From: Haloprofundus marisrubri
GTDB lineage: Archaea; Halobacteriota; Halobacteria; Halobacteriales; Haloferacaceae
Assembly (NCBI RefSeq): GCF_001469955.1
Contig: NZ_LOPU01000001.1
Coordinates: forward strand, 1 to 64,000
Length of the DNA stretch: 64,000 bases
Reading direction: 5' to 3'
Below the pieces are notes generated by a model. The model saw nothing but the letters and a program-made list of their open reading frames with translations, had not been told where the DNA came from and did no database searches. Of this stretch, positions 16,847 through 23,787 are shown piece by piece (within the stretch, counting starts at the first letter, position 1; every line of letters begins with the position of its first letter). The position numbers were made by a program, and so were the translations under genes.

Positions 16847-17902
16847 CTACGGCGTCAGCCGACCGACCGAAAGCCAGTCTATGCCTTCGTTGGCGTCGGT
16901 TAGCGCAAAAACCATTCGTTTCCGGACCCCGCCGGCGAGGCGAACGTCCAAAGAGAGGTCCCGCGGCGCGAACGAGTGGTCCGGTTGGACGACGCGGACG
17001 AGCGTCTCGGAGTGGCCGAGGTCCTCGACGGAGTCGACGCTCGCGTACGTCCGGAAGTCCGCACCGAACTTGAAGCCAGTTTTGGGAACGACGTTGCGCT
17101 CGCGCAGGGCGTCGTAGACGCGGAGTCGGCGGTCGAACCGCTCGCCTTCGACCGCGCGGCCGCGTTCGACGACGGCGGCGTGGTCGTCGTCGGTGCCGAA
17201 CAAAAGCGCGCCGTCGGCGACGAGCGACGCCGATTCGAGCAGCGACAGTTGGACAACTCCCTCGATATCCGCGTCACGGCCCGAGAGCGGCTGGCCGTAG
17301 AAGCCGGACTCGAAGAGGTCTTCGGGTGCGTTCCAACAGACCGCCCGGTCGTCGAGGAGGTCACCCTCCAGATTCGTCGGTGGGTCGTACGCCGTCTCGC
17401 CGTCGTAACTGTACTCGCTCGCCTCCAGATACGTCAGTTCGCTCTCCTCGTCGACGACGGCGAAGACGTAGCCCGCCATCTCGGTGGCGGAGACGGACGC
17501 ACGTTCGCCGACGACGCGGACGCAGTGTTCGACGACGCCGTCGTCGGCATCTTTGCCGCGCGGAAAGACGACGAAGTCGCAGTCGGCAGCGTTCGCGGTG
17601 TCGGCGTCGACCCACGGTTCGCGGGCGGGCAGGAGGTAGAACCCGCGTTCGCGGAGGTCGGCGTAGACGAGGAACTGCAGTGCAAACCGTGGTTCGGCGT
17701 CGGTCGTCGAAACGAAGAAGTCGCGGAACCCGTCGCCGTCGACGCTGTCGAGGTCACCTCGGTAGAGGAGGTGTGCGGCTTCGACGGGCGCGAGGTCGAT
17801 TTCGTTGCCTTCAACCGGCGCTCCGTAGCCGCGTGCATCGTGAAACTGCTGGCGGGCGTTCCCGCCGACACGGACGGCGTCGTCGCGTGCGTGGCCATGC
17901 AT
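16847..17902 (-). CDS. endA: tRNA-splicing endonuclease, fused two-repeat type
   Basis: This 351-residue protein fits the archaeal alpha2 (fused) intron endonuclease, which cuts bulge-helix-bulge motifs in pre-tRNA. Two repeats are visible: the N-terminal copy (about residues 35-180, with FLVYADLRERGFYLLP and DCDFVVFPRGK) and the C-terminal catalytic copy (about 225-351) with YDALRERNVVPKTGFKFG, ADFRTYAS, a candidate catalytic His in HSETLV and Lys in GVRKRMV. It is directly upstream of trpS, which suggests co-expression. In haloarchaea the elongator tRNA-Trp gene carries a large intron that this enzyme removes. Confidence 0.92.
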   Translation of the reverse strand: MHGHARDDAVRVGGNARQQFHDARGYGAPVEGNEIDLAPVEAAHLLYRGDLDSVDGDGFRDFFVSTTDAEPRFALQFLVYADLRERGFYLLPAREPWVDADTANAADCDFVVFPRGKDADDGVVEHCVRVVGERASVSATEMAGYVFAVVDEESELTYLEASEYSYDGETAYDPPTNLEGDLLDDRAVCWNAPEDLFESGFYGQPLSGRDADIEGVVQLSLLESASLVADGALLFGTDDDHAAVVERGRAVEGERFDRRLRVYDALRERNVVPKTGFKFGADFRTYASVDSVEDLGHSETLVRVVQPDHSFAPRDLSLDVRLAGGVRKRMVFALTDANEGIDWLSVGRLTP

Positions 17903-18043
17903 ACGCTATGGGGCGCGGAGGGACGACATAGTTTCTGCGGTCGCACACCGACGCTCGCATACGATTACCGACCACTGTTTGCAGTCAGTTGCCAACAATC
18001 GTGTAGGACCGACTGTCGACCGTCGTCGACGTTTGCCCCTCGG

Positions 18044-18790
18044 TCACTCCGAGTGAAACGCGTCGCAAGTACCGTCGAGACAGCGTCGGCCGCGCGCCGT
18101 CTCGAAAATCGGGAGGCCACAGTCGCAGTCGTCGACGACGACGCCCGCTGGAATCGTGAACGCGGTGTCACAGGCGGGGTAGCCGTCACAGCCTGCGAGA
18201 AGCGGGCCGCCACCCGCCCGTCGAACTCTAAGGTCCGACCCGCAGTCCGGACAGGTCCACTCACGGTCGAACGCTTCGCGCACGAGGTCGTCGAGCGACT
18301 CACAGGAGTAGTCGATACAGCACTCGAAGACCCGGCCGCGTTCGACGCGCATCAGCGGCAGGCCGCAGTCGTCGCACGTCTCGTCGAGGACCGCCGCACC
18401 TGCGGGTAGCGAGTACGACGCCTCACAGTCGAGACACCGAACGTCGCCGCCGGTTCGGACGAGCGCGCCGCCGCAGTCGGGGCAGTCGCCGACCGGAACG
18501 CCCGCCGACGTGGCGGGGTAACTCGCGTGTCCGGTCGCCGCGTTCGAGACGACGCGGAGCGTCTGGTCGGTGGTTCGGGCGGTGACGGCGAATCCGGAGT
18601 CGTCGGCTTCGACGGTGACCGAGTCGGCGCGGGTGAGCCACGCCACCGGTTGATAGCCGTCGGCGTCGTGGACGAGCACCGTGCCGTCGGGTTTCACGAC
18701 CACGACGACGTGCCCCCGCTGGGTCTGCTCGCGTGCGCCCTCGAACGTCGTGGTACAGTCGCCGGCGAAGAGTCGTATCTCCTCGGACAT
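18044..18790 (-). CDS. NucS N-terminal-like domain fused to zinc ribbons
   Basis: This 248-residue protein has two parts. Residues about 1-75 (VVVVVKPDGTVLVHDADGYQPVAWLTRADSV) resemble the N-terminal DNA-binding/dimerisation domain of NucS/EndoMS mismatch endonuclease. Residues about 95-245 hold four Cys4 zinc ribbons (CPDC...CLDC, CDDC...CIDYSC, CPDC...CDGYPAC, CDC...CLDGTC), like the topoisomerase I C-terminal C4 fingers. No NucS nuclease domain follows, so it is probably a nucleic-acid-binding accessory protein. The start MSEEIRLFAG is chosen; the open frame runs further upstream. It lies on the same strand as endA, 141 nt before it. Confidence 0.7.
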   Translation of the reverse strand: MSEEIRLFAGDCTTTFEGAREQTQRGHVVVVVKPDGTVLVHDADGYQPVAWLTRADSVTVEADDSGFAVTARTTDQTLRVVSNAATGHASYPATSAGVPVGDCPDCGGALVRTGGDVRCLDCEASYSLPAGAAVLDETCDDCGLPLMRVERGRVFECCIDYSCESLDDLVREAFDREWTCPDCGSDLRVRRAGGGPLLAGCDGYPACDTAFTIPAGVVVDDCDCGLPIFETARGRRCLDGTCDAFHSE

Positions 18791-18909
18791 ACGCCGGGGT
18801 GGTCCCGTCATCGGATTTGAACGCTCGGCCCTCCACGCCGAGTTCACCATCTCAAAACTGTGAAAACGAATCATTCATCTATTCATAGAGTGTAGTCGGA
18901 GTGATAGCT

Positions 18910-19953
18910 ATGCCAGCCATCGAACTACGCGGCCTGACGAAGCGGTACGGGAGTCGGCGGCGACTTCCGGGACGCGGGCGACGCAGGAAGCGAGAAGGGG
19001 ACAAAGAGGAGACAGGCGGAACGCTCGCCGTCGACGACCTCTCGTTCAGCGTCGAATCCGGAGAGGTGTTCGGCTACCTCGGGCCGAACGGGGCCGGGAA
19101 GACGACCACCATCCGGACGCTACTGGGCTTTCTGTCGCCCACTTCGGGGTCGGCGTCGGTGTTGGGTGCGGATGTGAGCGACGAGACGGCGCTCTTGGAC
19201 GTCAAACGTCGAATCGGCTACCTGCCGAGCGAAGTCGAGTACGACCCCGGCGCGACCGGACGCGAAATCATCGACTACCACGCGGCGCTGAAAGGCGACG
19301 TTCGCAGCGACGAACTCCTCGAACTGTTCGACGCGCCCGTCGACCGTCGCGTTTCGGAGTACTCGACGGGCAACAAGCGCAAACTCGGCCTCGTGCTGGC
19401 GTTCATGCACGACCCCGAACTCGTCGTGATGGACGAACCGACCTCGGGGTTGGACCCGCTGATGCAGGAGCGCTTCTACGACTTCCTCGCCGACGAGAAG
19501 ACGCGCGGCGTCACCGTGTTCTTCTCCTCGCACGTGCTCGCGGAGGTTCGCCGCGTCTGCGACCGAGTCGGCATCCTCCGCGAGGGACGACTCGTCGCGC
19601 TCGAAGACGTGGAGACGCTCCTCGACCGCAGCGGCAAACGCGTCAGAGTCCGAACCCTCGACCCGCTCGGCGCGGGCGACTTTGCAGTCGACGGCGTCCA
19701 CGACCGAGAGCAGTACGGCGAGGCGGAACTGGCGTTCACCTTCACCGGCGAGTACGACGCGCTCGTTTCGGAACTCAGCCGTCATTCGGTCGTCGACATC
19801 GACGTCCGCGAAGCGCCGCTCGAAGACGTGTTCATGCGTTTCTACGGCGACATCGACCCCGATACCGACACCAGCGCTGATGCGCTGGCGGACGAATCGG
19901 CCGATGCCCGCAGTCCGCAGACTGCGACGACCGGAGGTGACCTCGATGGCTGA
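18910..19953 (+). CDS. ABC transporter ATP-binding protein
   Basis: This 347-residue ATPase of the DrrA/CcmA type has Walker A GPNGAGKTT, signature STGNKRKLGLVLAF (degenerate from LSGGQ), Walker B LVVMDEP and the H-loop FFSSHVL. A basic insertion (RRRLPGRGRRRKREGDKEE) sits between the first strand and the rest of the fold. It would power the membrane permease encoded next, most likely for export of a drug, lipid or peptide. An in-frame GTG nine bases upstream is a weaker start. It overlaps the permease gene by 8 bp. Confidence 0.92.
   Translation: MPAIELRGLTKRYGSRRRLPGRGRRRKREGDKEETGGTLAVDDLSFSVESGEVFGYLGPNGAGKTTTIRTLLGFLSPTSGSASVLGADVSDETALLDVKRRIGYLPSEVEYDPGATGREIIDYHAALKGDVRSDELLELFDAPVDRRVSEYSTGNKRKLGLVLAFMHDPELVVMDEPTSGLDPLMQERFYDFLADEKTRGVTVFFSSHVLAEVRRVCDRVGILREGRLVALEDVETLLDRSGKRVRVRTLDPLGAGDFAVDGVHDREQYGEAELAFTFTGEYDALVSELSRHSVVDIDVREAPLEDVFMRFYGDIDPDTDTSADALADESADARSPQTATTGGDLDG
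19933..19940 (+). promoter_or_regulatory. Shine-Dalgarno sequence for the ABC permease
   Basis: GGAGGTGA lies 5 nt before the permease ATG, inside the end of the ATPase gene. It is complementary to the 3' end expected for haloarchaeal 16S rRNA (TCACCTCC), so this internal cistron probably uses SD initiation, unlike the leaderless first genes in the window. Confidence 0.65.
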
Positions 19954-20821
19954 GTCGGTCGGCGACTCCGAGCGAGGCGTGGCCACGGGCGAACGACCGG
20001 CAGGCAAACAATCTGCGAGCGGGAACCGCCTTCTCGCGGTCGTCCGCTACGAAGCGGGGCGGAAAGTTCGCGGGAGTCTCGCGCTCTCGGCGCTTCTGAC
20101 CGTGCTGACTGTGATGTACGTCGGTCTCTACCCCTCCATCACCGCGTCGGGCGTCGACCTCGATGCTTACATCCAGTCGCTGCCGCCGGCGTTTCAGGAG
20201 GCGTTCGGCGTGTCGACGCTCAGCACCATCGAGGGCTTTCTCGCCGTCGAACTGTACCAGTTCGCGTGGGTGCTGCTTCTCGGCGTCTACTTCGCCTACA
20301 GCGCGGCGTCGCTCGTCGCCGACGACGTCGAACACGACCGGATGGACCTGCTGCTGTCGACGCCGACGCCGCGCGGCACCGTCGTCGTCGGGAAGTTCCT
20401 CTCGATGCTCGTGCCGATTGTCGTCGTCAACGCCGTCGTTTTCGTGGCCGTACTCGTCTCGACGACGCTCATCGACGAACCCGTCGCACTGGTGGACCTG
20501 TTGGCCGCACACGCACTGTCGATACCGTATCTGCTCGCCTGCTCGGCGCTCGGACTGCTGCTGTCGGTGACGCTGGATAGGGCAAGTATCGCCCAGCGCG
20601 GCGCTATCGGCGTCGTGTTCGGTCTCTTCCTCTTGGAGACGGTCACCGCCAACACCGACTTCGAGTGGGTCGGTGCGCTCGCACCGACGCGGTACTACGA
20701 CCCGACGGCGGTGCTCGTCGACGGCGAGTACGGCCTCGTCGGTGCGACGATACTGTTCGGAGCGACGGTCGTTCTCGTCGCCGTGGCGCGGGCGTGGTTC
20801 CAGCGGAGGGACCTCGCGTGA
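19946..20821 (+). CDS. ABC-2 type transporter permease
   Basis: This 291-residue integral membrane protein has six hydrophobic segments, with an N-terminal cytoplasmic stretch of about 40 residues, a large first external loop and helices around AWVLLLGVYFAYSAASLVA, MLVPIVVVNAVVFVAVLVS and ATILFGATVVLVAVARAW. The arrangement fits the ABC-2 permease half that pairs with the ATPase before it. The start follows a strong SD and gives an 8-bp overlap with the ATPase gene. The transported substrate cannot be read from sequence. Confidence 0.88.
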   Translation: MAESVGDSERGVATGERPAGKQSASGNRLLAVVRYEAGRKVRGSLALSALLTVLTVMYVGLYPSITASGVDLDAYIQSLPPAFQEAFGVSTLSTIEGFLAVELYQFAWVLLLGVYFAYSAASLVADDVEHDRMDLLLSTPTPRGTVVVGKFLSMLVPIVVVNAVVFVAVLVSTTLIDEPVALVDLLAAHALSIPYLLACSALGLLLSVTLDRASIAQRGAIGVVFGLFLLETVTANTDFEWVGALAPTRYYDPTAVLVDGEYGLVGATILFGATVVLVAVARAWFQRRDLA

Positions 20822-20858
20822 GTTCGAGGAGAGAAGAAAACGGGGCGGGGGCGACGCG

Positions 20859-21458
20859 ATGAGGGGCTTCACCGACGCCGAGCGCGAACGAATCGAGCGG
20901 GAACTCGTCGACGTCGGCCGTGAACTGTTCGCGCAGTACGGCCTCTCGAAGACGACCATCGCCGACCTCACGGAGCCGGTCGGTGTCGCGCCGAGCACGT
21001 TCTACCAGTTCTTCGACTCGAAAGAAGCACTCTACCTGCACATCCTCGAAGGCGAGGGAGAACGACTCGTCGCCAGACTCCACGAGTCGCTCGCGGACGT
21101 CGACGACGCCGAAACCGGGATTCGGACGCTGCTCGACGTCGTCATGGGAGAACTGGAGACGAACCCGCTGATTCGAGCGCTCGTGAGCGCGGACGAACTC
21201 GGTCACCTGCAGTCGCAGTTCACCGACGCCGAGGCCGCCGACGCCCGCGCGCAGAAGACGGCGTTACTGGAGTCGTTTCTCGACCAGTGGGAGGAAACCG
21301 GCCTGTTAGCAGACGAAGGTCCGAGCGTCGTCGCCGACGTACTCCGCGCGGCGACGTTCGTGACGCTGTACCGCGAGGAGTTCGACGACTACGGCCGCGT
21401 CCGCGACGCTCTCGTCGACGTCGTCGCCGTCGGCGTCACTGCCGACCGAAGCGACTGA
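20859..21458 (+). CDS. TetR-family transcriptional regulator
   Basis: This 199-residue protein has the TetR N-terminal helix-turn-helix (residues about 8-55: RELFAQYGLSKTTIADLTEPVGVAPSTFYQFFDSKEALYLHIL) and a helical ligand-binding C-terminal domain. It follows the ABC permease by 37 nt on the same strand, so it is probably the operon's own repressor, responding to the exported compound or a related signal. An extended open frame upstream only overlaps the permease. The ligand is unknown. Confidence 0.9.
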   Translation: MRGFTDAERERIERELVDVGRELFAQYGLSKTTIADLTEPVGVAPSTFYQFFDSKEALYLHILEGEGERLVARLHESLADVDDAETGIRTLLDVVMGELETNPLIRALVSADELGHLQSQFTDAEAADARAQKTALLESFLDQWEETGLLADEGPSVVADVLRAATFVTLYREEFDDYGRVRDALVDVVAVGVTADRSD

Positions 21459-21520
21459 GAGGCACAAACGGACGGTTTCACGTTCGTACTCGCACCCGCG
21501 TTCACGCTCACTGGCAGGTC

Positions 21521-22816
21521 TCACCTGCGGCGCAACGCCCCGGCGACCACCAAGAGCGCAGCGAGTGCAACACCGACACCGAATCCGGGGACCGGGGTCG
21601 AACTGGAGTCGTCGCCGTCGAGGTTACCGTTCGGAATCTGCTTGCCGGTGACGGTGACCGTCGCCGACTGCTCGTCGGCCCGGGCAGTGTGGGTGCCGGT
21701 TGCGAGAATCGTTCGGGTGAACTGGACCGTCGCGGTACCGTTCGCCGGAACGGTCACCGTCTGTACGTCGGCGACTTCCCCGAACATCCACAGTCGAACG
21801 GTGTAGTTGGCGGCCTCGTCCTGCGTGTTGGTCACCGTCGCCGTGAGCGTCACCGGCGACCCGGTCGGAACGGTCGACCGGTTCGGCGAGAGGTCCGTCA
21901 CCGCGATGGTTCCGGGTGGGAGTCCACTCACCTCAGTCGTCGTTGTCGTCTGTGACTCTGTCTCCGTTGTGTCACTGTTTCCTCCGGTCGTCGGGTCGTC
22001 GGTCTCCGTGGGTGTCGAATCCGGTGTCTCAGTGGGAGTGTCGGTCGGCGTCGAAGTTGGAGTGTCGGTCGGTGTCGACGTCGGAGCGTCTGTCGGCGTC
22101 GACGTCGGAGTGTCTGTCGGCGTCGACGTCGGTGTCTCGGTCGGTGTCGACGTCGGTGTCTCGGTGGGGGTGTCCGTCGGTGTGGAGGTCGCTGTCTCTA
22201 CAGGGGTGCTCTCGGATTCCGTCTCGTCCTCGGACTCCGACACGGCTGAGTCGGATTTGTCGGATTCGTCGTCGCTATCCGGGTTTCCAGCGTCTTCCGG
22301 CGGCCCATTACCCCCGTTTCCAGCATCCTCCGGTGGACCGTTCCCTTCGTCGCCGGCACCCTCTGGTGGCCCGTTACCTTCGCCAGCGTCCTCCGGTGGG
22401 CCACCAGTCCCGTCGGCCTCCCCATCGCCGTCGTCTTCTTCGCCTTCTTCGTCGCCGTTTTCACTGTCGCCATCATCGTCGTCATCCTCGTCTTCGCCGC
22501 CCTCGCCCTCGTCGTCTTCGTCGTCTTCGTCGTCTTCGTCATAACCCTCGGCGTCATCGTCTTCGTCGCCCTCCTCATCGCTCTCGCCTTCGTCATCTTC
22601 GTCTTCACTGTCGCCATCATCGTCTTCCTCCTCTTCCTCCTCTTCCTCCTCGTCCTCTTCGTCCTCTTCGTCGTCTTCTTCCTCGTCACCGACCTGCTGG
22701 AACGTCGGGCCGTCCGTGTCGGAGACGGTCGCGGCCGTCGACACTGCGGGTGAGAGCGAGACGGTCAGACAGAGCAGCACGACGAGACAGACCGTTTTGA
22801 GACGTGTTCGTGTCAT
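21521..22816 (-). CDS. Secreted PGF-CTERM surface protein with acidic and Thr-Pro stalk
   Basis: This 431-residue exported protein has a Sec signal peptide (about residues 1-28, TRLKTVCLVVLLCLTVSLS). Next come a stretch of about 100 residues made almost wholly of Asp, Glu, Gly and Ser, four GPPEDAG-type repeats, a Thr/Pro/Ser stalk of STPTDTPT repeats, a CARDB-like Ig domain (GTIAVTDLSPNRSTV... to VTVTG) and the C-terminal PGF sorting signal TPVPGFGVGVALAALL followed by RRR. PGF-CTERM proteins are cut and lipid-anchored by archaeosortase A. The stalk is probably O-glycosylated. The start MTRTRLKT is chosen to give a normal signal peptide. Its role may be in the cell envelope or in adhesion. 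Confidence 0.85.
   Translation of the reverse strand: MTRTRLKTVCLVVLLCLTVSLSPAVSTAATVSDTDGPTFQQVGDEEEDDEEDEEDEEEEEEEEEDDDGDSEDEDDEGESDEEGDEDDDAEGYDEDDEDDEDDEGEGGEDEDDDDDGDSENGDEEGEEDDGDGEADGTGGPPEDAGEGNGPPEGAGDEGNGPPEDAGNGGNGPPEDAGNPDSDDESDKSDSAVSESEDETESESTPVETATSTPTDTPTETPTSTPTETPTSTPTDTPTSTPTDAPTSTPTDTPTSTPTDTPTETPDSTPTETDDPTTGGNSDTTETESQTTTTTEVSGLPPGTIAVTDLSPNRSTVPTGSPVTLTATVTNTQDEAANYTVRLWMFGEVADVQTVTVPANGTATVQFTRTILATGTHTARADEQSATVTVTGKQIPNGNLDGDDSSSTPVPGFGVGVALAALLVVAGALRRR
22025..22195 (-). repeat. Tandem 24-bp repeats encoding the STPTDTPT stalk
   Basis: About seven imperfect units of 24 bp encode (S/E)TPT(D/E)TPT. They lie wholly inside the PGF-CTERM gene and keep the reading frame. 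Unit number may vary between strains by slippage. Confidence 0.75.
22287..22406 (-). repeat. Four repeats encoding GNGPPEDAG
   Basis: Four imperfect units of about 24-30 bp encode GPPE(D/G)AG joined by short Gly/Asn/Glu linkers. They sit between the acidic tract and the Thr-Pro stalk. Confidence 0.7.
22440..22690 (-). repeat. Acidic low-complexity tract, pyrimidine-rich on the plus strand
   Basis: This is about 250 bp of GAG/GAA/GAC/GAT-type codons. On the plus strand the run 22620-22687 has no A, and 22623-22651 is pure pyrimidine with repeated TCTTCCTCC units, a composition that can form triplex DNA. Confidence 0.7.
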
Positions 22817-23085
22817 AGGTGGGGGAACGCGGTGGCTCGGTACGGGTCGCCGTACCGGCCGGTCGTCGACTGCCGGACCCACCGCCGGAGCGGGCTTTGT
22901 TATGGGCATCCCCACACCGTTTCTTCGACACTGATATGCTACGGAGAGCGCTTCTTTCCGCCCTTTACGGGTTTTCAGCAGCCGAATTATAAATGAGAAA
23001 TACTGTCCAATGAAAACGAACGAGTAACCGCGGCTTAGCACGGTTCTCCCCGCAGAACTATCCGTTCGGCCCGTGAGTGAGCGGT
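22817..23085. promoter_or_regulatory. Divergent promoter region of PGF-CTERM and HAD genes
   Basis: An AT-rich core at 22986-22996 (GAATTATAAATG) can serve as a TATA box in either direction. It would place a leftward start near 22962 and a rightward start near 23018. Both leaders would be long (about 145 and 68 nt) for this genome. A second leftward TATA-like site is GCATATCA near 22932-22939. Confidence 0.45.
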
Positions 23086-23742
23086 ATGGATGCGGTCCTA
23101 TTCGACATGGATGGAGTCATCGTCGACTCCGAGGAGTTCTGGCACGAAATCGAGGACGAGATTATCTTCGCCGACGTCGTCGCCGGCACGCCACCGGCCC
23201 GCGACGAGATTACGGGGATGAACTACCGCGAGATTTACGACTACCTCGCCGCCGAGTACGAGGTCACCGTCGAAAAGGACGAGTTCATCGCCATCTATCA
23301 GGACGCCGCCGAGGAGATTTACACCGAGAACGTCTCCGTGATGCCGCAGTTCGACGCCCTCCTCGACACGCTTCGGGACCGCGGCGTGACCATCGCAATC
23401 GTCTCCTCCTCGCCGCAGTCGTGGATTGCGATGGTGCGAGAACGCTTCGGTCTCGACCCGCTCGATTTGGTACTGAGCGCCGAGGACATCGACGGCCCCG
23501 GCAAACCCGAACCCGCCGTCTACGAAGCCGCCGCCGAGAAACTGGGCCTCGACCCCGAAGACTGCGTCGTCGTCGAGGACTCGACGAACGGAACCCAGTC
23601 GGCGCACCGCGCCGGCACCTACGTCGTCGGCTACCGAACGGAGACGAACGCTGAAACGGACCTCTCGGCGGCGGATACGGTAGTCGAGGGACCGACCGAA
23701 CTCAGAAAGGAGTTGCTCGCGCAGACCGAGTCGGCGCGCTGA
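23086..23742 (+). CDS. HAD-superfamily hydrolase, phosphoglucomutase-like
   Basis: This 218-residue HAD phosphatase has motif I FDMDGVIVDSE (nucleophile and acid Asp), motif II VSSSPQS, a motif III Lys in PGKPEPAVY and motif IV VVVEDSTNGTQSAHRAG. The cap is helical and inserted after motif I, as in the beta-phosphoglucomutase/phosphoglycolate phosphatase group. Small phosphorylated sugars or glycolate are likely substrates, but none can be assigned. The ATG at 23086 is preferred to an upstream in-frame GTG at 23077. Confidence 0.88.
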   Translation: MDAVLFDMDGVIVDSEEFWHEIEDEIIFADVVAGTPPARDEITGMNYREIYDYLAAEYEVTVEKDEFIAIYQDAAEEIYTENVSVMPQFDALLDTLRDRGVTIAIVSSSPQSWIAMVRERFGLDPLDLVLSAEDIDGPGKPEPAVYEAAAEKLGLDPEDCVVVEDSTNGTQSAHRAGTYVVGYRTETNAETDLSAADTVVEGPTELRKELLAQTESAR

Positions 23743-23787
23743 AGAGACGAAGAGAAGCGAAAACCAGCGAGCAAAGAGAGAAGAAGG

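Noticed and set aside
15117-17117. Open frame of 666 codons opposite trpS and endA
   Set aside because: It runs through two well-supported genes and the gap between them, with no recognisable domain.
18798-18832. tRNA-like 3' end (minus strand CGTTCAAATCCG followed by CCACC)
   Set aside because: The T-arm stem does not pair, and no anticodon arm, D arm or acceptor partner is present upstream. Chance similarity.
22025-22195. Regular short repeats that could suggest a CRISPR array
   Set aside because: The units are contiguous with no unique spacers, keep one reading frame and encode a Thr-Pro stalk within a secreted protein.
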